Shown: positions 5,559 to 12,176 of the stretch, piece by piece
Layout: each line of letters opens with the position of its first letter
How positions within the stretch are numbered: the stretch's first letter is position 1
IMG/VR virus record: IMGVR_UViG_3300044633_000799
Location: 1-21,057 of that record
From: a virus
Length of the DNA stretch: 21,057 nt
Direction: 5' to 3' (one strand)
Program-made: the position numbers and the translations under genes
Notes under the pieces: model-generated
Database searches by the model: none
Told to the model about the DNA's origin: nothing
What the model saw: the letters and a program-made list of their open reading frames with translations, nothing else

Positions 5559-7279
5559 TGGCACGGAAACCAACATCAGAGTACCTTAAGCAATATAAAC
5601 AGAAACTAGAGTTCTCTAAGCGTTGGCGTAAAAACGATGGTTATGACGCTACTTGGAAGCGTTTAACTGACCTATATAAGGGTCGTCATTATGAGCATTA
5701 TAGTGACGAGGACCGTTTGTTGATTAACATTGTGTTTTCTACTGTCAATGTTATTGCGCCTAGTATTGCTATTAATTATCCGAAGATTGTTGTTAATGCG
5801 GTTAAACCTGAAAATTCCCCTAATGCGATTATTGCTGAAGCGGTTGTGAACTATTGGTGGAGGCATCGTGATATTAAAACGGAGTTCCGCCGTGCTGTTA
5901 AAGATTTCATTATGTACGGTCATGGTTGGGTTAAGGTTGGTTACCGTTTTGTTGAAGAGGAAATGATTGGTGAAGATGGCGATGTTTCTGACCCAATTGA
6001 AGGTGGAGAATCTACTACTAATTCTGTTATTTTAGAAGATTCACCGTTCGCTGAACGGGTGTCTCCAATGGATGTGTTTGTTGATTCTGATGCAACAAGT
6101 ATGGGTGATATGCGTTGGATTGCTCAACGCATTCGCCGTCCTTTGAGTGATGTTAAGTCAGATAAACGCTATAACAAGACAGCCCGTGAGGCTGTGAGCA
6201 TTATGGCTGTTAGCCGTTATTCGGATGACCCTAGCCGCCGTAAGGTACACGATAAGAATGCTGGTTATGCGGAAGTTTGGGAGTATTACGATATTGCCAA
6301 CAAAACTATGTGTGTGTTCGCTGAGGACGGTGAACAGTTTTTGGTTAAACCGATAAAGATGCCTTATTCGTTTGGTCATCCGTTTGTTATGTTACGCAAT
6401 TATGATGTGCCAGATACTTTTTATCCAATTGGTGAACTTGAGGCTATTGAACCGCTACAAAAAGAGTTGAACGAAACCCGTACTCAGATGATGAATCATC
6501 GTAAACGGTTTGCACGCAAATATCTATACAAGGAGTCGGCGTTTGACCAGTTGGGTCGCACAGCCTTAGAGTCCGAGGAAGATAATGTGATGGTTCCTGT
6601 TATTACAGATGAGCCGTTGCCAAATGTGATGATGGCTTTGCCAGCGACCATTACGCCACCAGAGTTTTATAATCAGTCCAATATGATTATTAGTGACATT
6701 GACCGTATTTCTGGTGTGTCAGAGTTTATGCGTGGTGCAAGCACCGAAATTCGCCGTACTGCTACCGAGTCGTCCTTGCTGCAAGATGCGGCTAACGCCA
6801 GAACGGCTGACAAGTTGGCTACGGTTGAACAGTCTGTGGCGCAGGTTGCTAGACGGCTTGTGGCTTTGACACAACAGTTTATGACTGGCGAACAGGTTGC
6901 TCGTATTACTGCTAAGAACGGTGAGCAGGTTTGGGTTACTTATGACCGTGAGTATCTTGAGGGTGATTTTGATTTTGAGGTTGAGGCTGGTTCTACTCAG
7001 CCGCAAAACGAGTCATTCCGCCGTCAGATGGCGTTGCAGATGGTTGATGCTATGGCACCGTTTTCTAGTATGGGTGTTATTGATATGCGTAAACTTGCTG
7101 CTCATGTGTTGCAGTTTGGTTTTGGTGTGAAATCACCTGAACAGTTTATGGCTGCCCCACAACAGGCTGCGGGTGCGCCTATGGGCGCACCTGAGGGCGC
7201 TGGTGTTCCTCAAGGAATGCCGTTACCTCCTCAACCTGAACTTGGTGCAGAGACAATGGGGCAACCTCCAGCCCTCTAG
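5558..7279 (+). CDS. Portal protein
   Basis: Would form the dodecameric ring at the capsid vertex, through which DNA enters and leaves and on which scaffold and terminase dock. The 573-residue product begins MARKPTSEYLKQYKQKL and has the mixed alpha/beta wing (INIVFSTVNVIAPSIAINYPKIVV), a conserved-looking core (GHGWVKVGYRF; SPMDVFVDSDA; GHPFVMLRNYDVPDTFYPIGELEAIEPLQKELN split over several segments) and the long helical stem region typical of podovirus/siphovirus portals (RTQMMNHRKRFARKYLY; SGVSEFMRGAS). The last about 42 residues (532-573) are Gly/Ala/Pro/Gln/Met-rich and probably flexible. Its place between terminase and scaffold/capsid is canonical. Function is inferred from pattern, size and synteny, not from catalytic residues, because portals have none. 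Confidence 0.88.
   Translation: MARKPTSEYLKQYKQKLEFSKRWRKNDGYDATWKRLTDLYKGRHYEHYSDEDRLLINIVFSTVNVIAPSIAINYPKIVVNAVKPENSPNAIIAEAVVNYWWRHRDIKTEFRRAVKDFIMYGHGWVKVGYRFVEEEMIGEDGDVSDPIEGGESTTNSVILEDSPFAERVSPMDVFVDSDATSMGDMRWIAQRIRRPLSDVKSDKRYNKTAREAVSIMAVSRYSDDPSRRKVHDKNAGYAEVWEYYDIANKTMCVFAEDGEQFLVKPIKMPYSFGHPFVMLRNYDVPDTFYPIGELEAIEPLQKELNETRTQMMNHRKRFARKYLYKESAFDQLGRTALESEEDNVMVPVITDEPLPNVMMALPATITPPEFYNQSNMIISDIDRISGVSEFMRGASTEIRRTATESSLLQDAANARTADKLATVEQSVAQVARRLVALTQQFMTGEQVARITAKNGEQVWVTYDREYLEGDFDFEVEAGSTQPQNESFRRQMALQMVDAMAPFSSMGVIDMRKLAAHVLQFGFGVKSPEQFMAAPQQAAGAPMGAPEGAGVPQGMPLPPQPELGAETMGQPPAL
7172..7191 (+). other. Perfect inverted repeat inside the portal 3' end
   Basis: GGTGCGCC (7172-7179), loop TATG, GGCGCACC (7184-7191): an 8-bp perfect GC-rich stem in otherwise moderate-GC coding sequence. 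It encodes part of the Gly/Ala/Pro tail, so it may simply follow from repeated GCG/GGC codons. No T-run follows. An RNA role ahead of the scaffold-capsid genes is possible but unsupported. Confidence 0.4.
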
Positions 7280-7285
7280 GGAACA
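7279..7285 (+). promoter_or_regulatory. GGGAACA start-associated element, copy 2
   Basis: GGGAACA begins on the last base of the portal TAG stop. A 20-nt spacing leads to an ATG at 7299, which opens a 16-codon frame, not directly to the scaffold ATG at 7339 (60 nt away). The 7280-7338 gap holds this element, the mini-frame and the scaffold Shine-Dalgarno site (GGAG, 7328-7331). Confidence 0.4.
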
Positions 7286-7338
7286 GCCTATTCTATTGAT
7301 GAGAGCAACCATTTTTTACGGACTCTTGGAGAAATATA

Positions 7339-8130
7339 ATGAGCGATGAAATCGCAACACAGGAAAACATGGACCCCAATTTTGGGACAACCGAAGATGT
7401 TGGAATGGAAACGCAAGTTTCTGATGCACCGTATTTGGAGACAGATAACTACTCTAATCATGTAGTTAGAGTCAAATTAGATGGTGAGGAACTACAAGTT
7501 CCGTTGTCGGAAGCGCTTGCTGGTTATCAACGACAGGCTGATTACACTCGTAAGACGCAGGAGTTGGCAGAGCAACGCAGTCAAATGCAGTATGCTGCCA
7601 CTATTCAAGCGGCTTTAGAGCGTGACCCTGAAGCGACTATTGACCTACTTGCTAGGCATTATAACATTAGTCGTTCGCAGGCTGCCGCTGTTGCTGATGA
7701 GGTTGATGATTTTCAGTCACTTGACCCGCAGGAACAGAAAATGCGTGAACTGGACAAGCGGGTTGCATCTTTTGAAGAGTATCAATCCCAGTTGGAGGTT
7801 GAGAAAGAAGTTCAAAAATTGCAGCAGCGTTACAGCGATTTTGATGTTCCGACTGTTGTTCAAACCGCTTTGCGGCTTGGCACAACCGATTTAGAGGGAA
7901 CATATAAGCAACTTATGTTTGACAAAATTATGGCACAACAAAACATTCAAAAACAGGCTGAAGCAAAGAAGCAACAAACCGAGAAATCGGTTGTTGATGC
8001 TAAGCGTCAGGCTGCTGTTGTTGCTGGTGGGTCTAATCCTGCTAGTACAACTACTGAGTCTGTTGAGGCTATTACCAATATTCGTGATGCTTGGGCTGCT
8101 GCTAAACGGCAACTTGGTGCAGAACTATAA
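7339..8130 (+). CDS. Capsid scaffolding protein
   Basis: Predicted internal scaffold that directs capsid assembly and is later released or degraded. The 263-residue product is acidic at the N-terminus (residues 1-38), then has VRVKLDGEELQVPLSEALAG followed by YQRQADYTRKTQELAEQR, the charged amphipathic start seen in many phage scaffolds. The middle is predicted long helix and coiled coil (residues about 70-235; LDKRVASFEEYQSQLEVEKE, AEAKKQQTEKSVVDAKRQAA). The C-terminus (ITNIRDAWAAAKRQLGAEL) is a positively charged amphipathic helix, the usual capsid-binding end of scaffolds. It sits directly between portal and major capsid gene, with a GGAG site 7 nt before the ATG. No protease motif is visible. 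Confidence comes from composition plus position. Confidence 0.85.
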   Translation: MSDEIATQENMDPNFGTTEDVGMETQVSDAPYLETDNYSNHVVRVKLDGEELQVPLSEALAGYQRQADYTRKTQELAEQRSQMQYAATIQAALERDPEATIDLLARHYNISRSQAAAVADEVDDFQSLDPQEQKMRELDKRVASFEEYQSQLEVEKEVQKLQQRYSDFDVPTVVQTALRLGTTDLEGTYKQLMFDKIMAQQNIQKQAEAKKQQTEKSVVDAKRQAAVVAGGSNPASTTTESVEAITNIRDAWAAAKRQLGAEL

Positions 8131-8163
8131 TTTTCATTACAAACAACTTTAGGAGAAATTAAA

Positions 8164-9096
8164 ATGGCAAATAGCAACTTTGATGCGCTGCTCACTACAA
8201 CGCTCGCAAATTATCGTGACCAACTTACGGACAACATTTTCACGGCTCGCCCGCTGACTTACATGTTGAACGAAAAGGGTCGCATCCGTATGCTTAATGG
8301 TGGTACAAAAATTGTTGAACCACTTGTTTATGCAACGAACGACACAATCGGTTCATACTCGGGTTATGACACGATTTCATTGACACCACAAACTGGTATC
8401 TCGGCTGCTGAATATGATTGGAAGCAATATGCTGGCTCAATCTCAATCAGCGGTATTGAAGAAGCCAAGAACAACGGTGAGCAAGAAATCATCAACTTGT
8501 TGGAAGCCAAAATCATGCAGGCTGAGGAATCAATGCGTGAAGGTTTCAACACAATGTTCTACGGTGACGGAACTGGCAACAGTTCAAAAGACTGGAACGG
8601 CTTGGGTAACCTTGTTGAGTCAGGTAACACTGTTGGTAACATCAACTCATCAACATACAGTTACTGGCAGTCATATGAGGAGAACACAGCAACTGCTTTG
8701 ACTCTTGCTCAAATGAACACTGCTTACAACACAATTTCTGTTGGCAACGACCACCCAGATGTGGTTTTGGCAACACAAACATTGTACGAAAAGTATGAGG
8801 CTTTGTTGCAACCGAACCTTCGTTACACAGACACCAAGACTGCAGATGCTGGTTTCCAGAACCTGTTGTTCAAGGCTAGTCCTGTAATGTACGATGTGTC
8901 TTGCACAGCAGGCGTAATGTACTTCTTGAACACCAAGTACCTCACACTTGTCGGTCACTCGGCTAAGTGGTTCCAACAGACAGAGTTTGTTCGTCCAGAA
9001 GATTTGGATGCACGCTACGCTTTGATTATGTGCTACGGTAACCTCACGGTCCGTAACCGTAAGAAGCAAGGCAAACTTACCGCTAAGACCGCTTAA
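8164..9096 (+). CDS. Major capsid protein (HK97-fold, inferred)
   Basis: Main shell subunit. The 310-residue product begins MANSNFDALLTTTLANYRDQL and shows features of HK97-type capsid proteins of this size: a helical start, a region rich in Gly/Thr/Tyr strands (GGTKIVEPLVYATND, SYSGYDTISLTPQ), a long helix (NNGEQEIINLLEAKIMQAEE), the A-domain-like VGNDHPDVVLATQTLYEKYE, and a closing strand region (ARYALIMCYGNLTVRNRKKQG). No long N-terminal delta domain is present, in keeping with the separate scaffold gene. A strong Shine-Dalgarno site (AGGAG, 8151-8155) lies 8 nt before the ATG. Codon use differs sharply from flanking genes: AAC, TTC, TAC, ACC and CAA dominate where neighbours prefer AAT, TTT and TAT, as expected for the most highly translated gene. 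Confidence 0.92.
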   Translation: MANSNFDALLTTTLANYRDQLTDNIFTARPLTYMLNEKGRIRMLNGGTKIVEPLVYATNDTIGSYSGYDTISLTPQTGISAAEYDWKQYAGSISISGIEEAKNNGEQEIINLLEAKIMQAEESMREGFNTMFYGDGTGNSSKDWNGLGNLVESGNTVGNINSSTYSYWQSYEENTATALTLAQMNTAYNTISVGNDHPDVVLATQTLYEKYEALLQPNLRYTDTKTADAGFQNLLFKASPVMYDVSCTAGVMYFLNTKYLTLVGHSAKWFQQTEFVRPEDLDARYALIMCYGNLTVRNRKKQGKLTAKTA

Positions 9097-9126
9097 TTAA
9101 CAACAACAAAACTAGGAGAAAATACA

Positions 9127-9552
9127 ATGCCATTAAAAGGTAACGACACAGACGGTGCGGTAACACGCAAGCGTCTTGAAAACTATATTGCAGCAGACGA
9201 GAAGGTTACAGCAGTAGCCATTACCGATGCGGCAACACCAACAGCAGCACAACTACTTACTAGTAAGTTGTTTGTTGCGACACCAACACAAGACACAACC
9301 TTCACCTTGCCAACAGCCGCACTTGTGCTCGCTGCTTTGACAGATGAAGCAGTTGGAACTTCGTTTGAGTTCACAATCGTGAACCTTGCAAGTTCTTTTG
9401 AGATTGTTGTTACAACCGCTACTGGTTGGACAATCACTGGTGGTGGGTTGATGACAGTATTTGATGGTACTTCAGCAACATTCCTTGCTGTTGTAACTTC
9501 AGCATCAACAGCACAGTTGTACCGCAAAGGTTCTGGCGGCGCAGTTAAATAA
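9127..9552 (+). CDS. Probable capsid decoration/head structural protein
   Basis: A 141-residue Thr/Ala/Val-rich protein, almost all short beta-strands (AVAITDAATPTAAQLLTSKL, TFTLPTAALVLAAL, FEFTIVNLASSFEIVVTTAT, WTITGGGLMTVFDGTSATF), with a predicted compact all-beta fold. It follows the capsid gene by 30 nt, with its own strong AGGAG site (9114-9118), and shares the C-ending codon preference of the capsid gene. Both facts suggest high-level production in stoichiometry with the capsid, as for cement or decoration proteins. It could instead be a head fibre. I do not recognise a named family. Confidence 0.7.
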   Translation: MPLKGNDTDGAVTRKRLENYIAADEKVTAVAITDAATPTAAQLLTSKLFVATPTQDTTFTLPTAALVLAALTDEAVGTSFEFTIVNLASSFEIVVTTATGWTITGGGLMTVFDGTSATFLAVVTSASTAQLYRKGSGGAVK

Positions 9553-9563
9553 TCCATAATGGT

Positions 9564-9605
9564 TTGGGTGGGGGATAAAAGCCCCCACCCAACACATTCA
9601 TTTTT
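9564..9605 (+). terminator. Strong hairpin after the capsid operon, possible leaky terminator
   Basis: An 11-bp perfect stem, TTGGGTGGGGG (9564-9574) and CCCCCACCCAA (9582-9592), with a 7-nt loop. The T-run (TTTTT, 9601-9605, within CATTCATTTTTAGG) starts about 8 nt after the stem, later than in classical intrinsic terminators, so it may pause or attenuate or act as an mRNA 3'-end stabiliser. It separates the highly expressed capsid/decoration genes from lower-expressed minor genes. Confidence 0.7.
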
Positions 9606-9616
9606 AGGAGTTGATT

Positions 9617-9745
9617 ATGCCAGTTAAGTACCGTATTTTGTCCTCGCATGCTGATGCCAAGCCGAAGGCTGGCACCAAAACATCCAACTACCCTAAGGGT
9701 AAGGGCAGCAAGTCAAAAGGTAAGTCTGTTAAGAAGGGTTACTAA
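9617..9745 (+). CDS. Very small Lys-rich protein
   Basis: A 42-residue protein starting at ATG 9617 with a good AGGAG site (9606-9610), ending in TAA at 9743-9745 and overlapping the next ATG. It has 12 basic residues (11 Lys, 1 Arg) and one acidic residue. The C-terminal half is essentially Gly/Lys/Ser (YPKGKGSKSKGKSVKKGY), so it is probably disordered and nucleic-acid binding. First in a run of five basic proteins. Function unknown; a minor virion DNA-binding peptide is an inference. The strong ribosome site and conserved-looking N-terminus (MPVKYRILSS) support it as a real gene despite its size. Confidence 0.65.
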   Translation: MPVKYRILSSHADAKPKAGTKTSNYPKGKGSKSKGKSVKKGY

Positions 9746-9975
9746 TGCCTAAGATTCCAAATCCGTTTGATAAACCAAGAGCAGGCAAAAAAGCGTATGC
9801 GTATGCAGTACGCAAAGGTCCTAAGGCTGGTGTTGATACTCGCCCAACTGAGCGTGAACCGAAGCGTGTTGCCCCTAGGCAGCGTATGCCAAAAGAATTA
9901 GCATCAATGCCACCGAAGCGTGGTGTTCGTATGATGCCAAAACCAATGCCAAAGAAGCCAAAAAGAAAACCATAA
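9745..9975 (+). CDS. Small Lys/Arg/Pro-rich basic protein
   Basis: A 76-residue protein with 24 Lys/Arg, 5 Asp/Glu and many prolines, ending in repeated MPK/PKK units (MMPKPMPKKPKRKP). It should be extended and disordered, able to bind DNA or the inner capsid surface. Start ATG 9745 overlaps the previous stop (TAATG). No family recognised. Its composition resembles short basic, protamine-like tails, but that is an analogy only. Confidence 0.6.
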   Translation: MPKIPNPFDKPRAGKKAYAYAVRKGPKAGVDTRPTEREPKRVAPRQRMPKELASMPPKRGVRMMPKPMPKKPKRKP

Positions 9976-9977
9976 TC

Positions 9978-10178
9978 GTGTCTGGTAAACCTCGTAAAGC
10001 GTTTGATGGCATTGCCCGTCCAAAAGGCATTATAGATGACATTGTGGGACCGCTTGCTAAAGCGGCTTCAAAGAAGGCTATGTCCCCTAAGGTTGAACAA
10101 CAGGTTGCTCGTAGCATGACGAAGCGCCGTGCTATGGCTAAGACAGAGAAGATGGCTAAGAACTATTATGGCAAGTAA
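9978..10178 (+). CDS. Small basic helical protein
   Basis: A 66-residue protein from GTG 9978, two bases after the preceding stop. About a quarter of residues are Lys or Arg. It has a central hydrophobic-basic helix (GIIDDIVGPLAKAASKKA) and a second helix (VEQQVARSMTKRRAMAKTEKMAKNYY). It overlaps the following gene's ATG (10168) by 11 nt. Function unknown; grouped with the other basic proteins by position and composition. Confidence 0.6.
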   Translation: MSGKPRKAFDGIARPKGIIDDIVGPLAKAASKKAMSPKVEQQVARSMTKRRAMAKTEKMAKNYYGK

Positions 10179-10749
10179 GAAGAAGCCTAGTATTAAAATC
10201 CCGTTGGACGATATTGTTCGGAACGCTATGCGTTCTTTAGGAAAGAAAAACAAAAAAGTTGGTCAAGCAGTCAAGAAGGCTGATTCTGCTGCTGAAGCAA
10301 AAAGGTATGCAGAGTTTAAAAAGGGTCGCCCAAGTGCCGCTGACCGTGCAGCAAAGCGTGGTCCTTCGTTGTCTGCTGAAACCCGTCAAAGCGGCAAAGG
10401 TCAAATGTTTCGTGAATGGGATAAAAGACTTAAAGCCGATGAGGTAAATGACCGTATATCTAATCGTGATTCTTCGTTGTTTGGTCGCCGTGAAATGCAA
10501 GGCAAACCTGTAACAAAGAAACAGATTCGTGACGCTGAGGGTGCTTCTCGGGGTTTAAAAAAGAATTTGCCCAAGGTTGCTGGTAAACAATCCAAAAAAA
10601 CTGAAGGTCAGCAGATTGCTGAGGCTGCTCGGCGTGCTGAACGCAAAGAAGCATACAAGGCTAAGGGCGGCAAGAACTCGCCTGAGAACATTGTGAAGCG
10701 TCAGCAAAAGCGTGCTGAGATGCGCAACAAAAACAACAAAAAGAAATAA
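10168..10749 (+). CDS. Highly basic Lys/Arg-rich protein, probable minor virion protein
   Basis: A 193-residue protein, largest of the basic cluster. I chose the ATG at 10168 (MASKKKPSIKIPLDD), which sits in the preceding gene's end. The longer frame from TTG 10129 would add 13 residues read out of frame through that gene. The protein is predicted mostly helical and highly charged: an N-terminal DIVRNAMRSLGKKNKKVGQAVKKADSAAEA-like stretch (about residues 12-41), then GRPSAADRAAKRGPSLSAETRQSGKG, and a C-terminal run of Arg/Lys-rich helix (AEAARRAERKEAYKAKGG; KRQQKRAEMRNKNNKKK). No enzymatic motif is seen. A DNA-associated internal head protein is plausible. Coding is supported by consistent codon use and tight packing. 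Confidence 0.65.
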   Translation: MASKKKPSIKIPLDDIVRNAMRSLGKKNKKVGQAVKKADSAAEAKRYAEFKKGRPSAADRAAKRGPSLSAETRQSGKGQMFREWDKRLKADEVNDRISNRDSSLFGRREMQGKPVTKKQIRDAEGASRGLKKNLPKVAGKQSKKTEGQQIAEAARRAERKEAYKAKGGKNSPENIVKRQQKRAEMRNKNNKKK

Positions 10750-10755
10750 TCCATT

Positions 10756-11193
10756 ATGGCTAAGCAGCCTAAACGGTCTAAGGATGATAAAAAATCTAAA
10801 GGTTTGTCTGCGTTGCAGGAGTATGCCAACAAATATCTTGTTGGCAAAGAAGCCAGCGGTTTGTTTGATGAGGCTGGTGAGTTGCCTTTAAATTTGCAGA
10901 TGTCACCAAATCAGGGGTTTCGTAATCCTATTCCTAGTGGTTTGACGGCTGGTTTGTTGGCTAAATCTGGGGCTTACGCTAAAGCGGGTTCTAAAACGAA
11001 TGTAGGAAAATTTTTGGGTGCCGAGGAACTTATGCGTCTTGCGGGACCTTCACGGTCCCCAAAAAGGGTTGCGGGTGATGTTGCTACTTTGGCATCAATG
11101 GTGTTGCCGTTTAGTCCTGCTAAAAAGATGTTGGGTAAGCCTAAGGATTGGTTGGCGTTGGTTAATAGTTTTAAAGCGTTGTTCGGGGAATAA
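10756..11193 (+). CDS. Uncharacterised head/virion protein with basic N-terminus
   Basis: A 145-residue protein beginning MAKQPKRSKDDKKSKGLSAL, then a probable folded or membrane-active segment: NQGFRNPIPSGLTAGLLAKS (residues about 53-72) and VAGDVATLASMVLPFSPAKK. The hydrophobic Ala/Gly/Leu stretches within a basic protein recall membrane-interacting ejection proteins, but I do not recognise a family. It is separated from the previous gene by only TCCATT, and from the next by a GGGAACA element. Function unknown. Confidence 0.55.
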   Translation: MAKQPKRSKDDKKSKGLSALQEYANKYLVGKEASGLFDEAGELPLNLQMSPNQGFRNPIPSGLTAGLLAKSGAYAKAGSKTNVGKFLGAEELMRLAGPSRSPKRVAGDVATLASMVLPFSPAKKMLGKPKDWLALVNSFKALFGE

Positions 11194-11204
11194 AACCTAT
11201 ATTT

Positions 11205-11211
11205 GGGAACA
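11205..11211 (+). promoter_or_regulatory. GGGAACA start-associated element, copy 3
   Basis: GGGAACA lies 11 nt after the TAA of the preceding gene and 22 nt (first base to first base) upstream of ATG 11227. The bases just upstream (CCTATATTT) are AT-rich and could be a -10-like box. The start is preceded by TTTGTG, like the TTTGT at copy 1. Confidence 0.45.
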
Positions 11212-11226
11212 GATACGGCATTTGTG

Positions 11227-11466
11227 ATGACTACAAACGCCCAATCTCAAGCAGTTCCGTTCCAATCTTATTATGGGACTAAAGTTACTGGATACCGTTT
11301 AGCCCACACCGATGGCGCTCGGCAAGCGCCTGCTAGTGGACCTTATTTGGGTCGTGAAGGTAAATGTGCCGCTAACGAGGACACCTGTGAGGGGTTTGCT
11401 ATTAAGGATTCAGAGTTTTGTGCGGGACATAACCGTAAGGTTGGGAAAACTAAGAAGGTTTCATAA
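11227..11466 (+). CDS. Small Cys/His zinc-binding protein
   Basis: A 79-residue protein. I chose the ATG at 11227; the in-frame TTG at 11203 lies inside the GGGAACA leader and is less likely. Visible motif: C47-x6-C54-x10-C65-x2-H68, a probable CCCH zinc site, in the context GKCAAN, DTCEGFAIKDSEFCAGHNRK. This kind of short C...C...CxxH finger is common in small phage proteins whose role is unclear. The N-terminal half (QSYYGTKVTGYRLAHTDG) may be a small beta unit. It lies just before the head-tail adaptor gene and overlaps it (TAATG), so a structural or DNA-end-binding role at the connector is possible; unproven. Confidence 0.65.
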   Translation: MTTNAQSQAVPFQSYYGTKVTGYRLAHTDGARQAPASGPYLGREGKCAANEDTCEGFAIKDSEFCAGHNRKVGKTKKVS

Positions 11467-12176
11467 TGGCGTATGTAGCCCAGACCGCTGCCACGCTTCG
11501 TGGGTTTGTCCGTGATATCACGGATTTGGATACTGCGGATTTGCCAGACAGTTTGTTGAATATGTATATTCGTGACGGATATTATCGCATATTGGACCTT
11601 GAGAAGCGTTGGAAGTTTTTGGAGGAAACTTTTACTTTTAACACGGTAATAAATCAGCGTGCTTATACGGTTGCCAATTTTACGGCTGACCCTATTCGTG
11701 AAGTTATTTCCATTGTGGACAACACCGCTATTGGCACCCGTTTGGATATGGTCGGTCATGATATGGCTGAGGAAACCTATGTGGGTACTTACGATATTTC
11801 GGGTAATCCTTTGTTTTATTCTGTTTGGGATTCTCAAATTCATTTGTATCCGAAACCGAACAATGTTCGGACTTTAACTTGTCGTGGTTATCGTGAGCCT
11901 ACGGATTGGGTTACTGCTGGCGGTAATGTTGATGCGTCTAAGAATTTGCATTTGCCGTTGGTGTATTATGCGTGCAGCCGTATTTATCAGCGTCTTGAGG
12001 ATACTGGTATGTCGGCTGAGTATAAGCGTGCTTTTGATGAGGGTGTTTCGTTGGCACGAAACGCCGAAATTAAACCAACCAGTCATGCTCATTTAATATT
12101 GTCGCATGGACAAACTCGTGGCAGACCAACCTTTAAGGGTTGGATGCAGCAACTTGGAAGAACTTTAGGTCCATAA
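11466..12176 (+). CDS. Head-tail adaptor (podovirus gatekeeper, P22 gp4/T7 gp11-like)
   Basis: Predicted ring protein that joins the portal to the tail nozzle. The 236-residue product begins with a helical LRGFVRDITDLDTADLPDSL and has the characteristic NMYIRDGYYRILDLEKRWKF helix (residues 32-51), then strands (FTFNTVINQRAYTV, GNPLFYSVWDSQIHLYPKPN, RTLTCRGYREP) and a C-terminal helical hairpin (LPLVYYACSRIYQRLEDTG; EYKRAFDEGVSLARNAEI). This is the organisation of podovirus adaptor proteins. It is followed directly (TAATG) by the nozzle-like gene, as in P22- and T7-type order. Assignment rests on pattern and synteny. Confidence 0.8.
   Translation: MAYVAQTAATLRGFVRDITDLDTADLPDSLLNMYIRDGYYRILDLEKRWKFLEETFTFNTVINQRAYTVANFTADPIREVISIVDNTAIGTRLDMVGHDMAEETYVGTYDISGNPLFYSVWDSQIHLYPKPNNVRTLTCRGYREPTDWVTAGGNVDASKNLHLPLVYYACSRIYQRLEDTGMSAEYKRAFDEGVSLARNAEIKPTSHAHLILSHGQTRGRPTFKGWMQQLGRTLGP

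Noticed and set aside
8671-9069. Antisense open frame opposite the capsid gene
   Set aside because: The capsid gene has clear coding signals, a strong ribosome site and synteny; the antisense product has no recognisable pattern.
11043-11059. Inverted repeat GGGACC-TTCAC-GGTCCC considered as terminator
   Set aside because: Lies in the middle of a coding gene with no T-run; a 6-bp stem of this kind is expected by chance several times in 21 kb. The similar GGCGCT/AGCGCC at 11313-11330 is rejected for the same reason.
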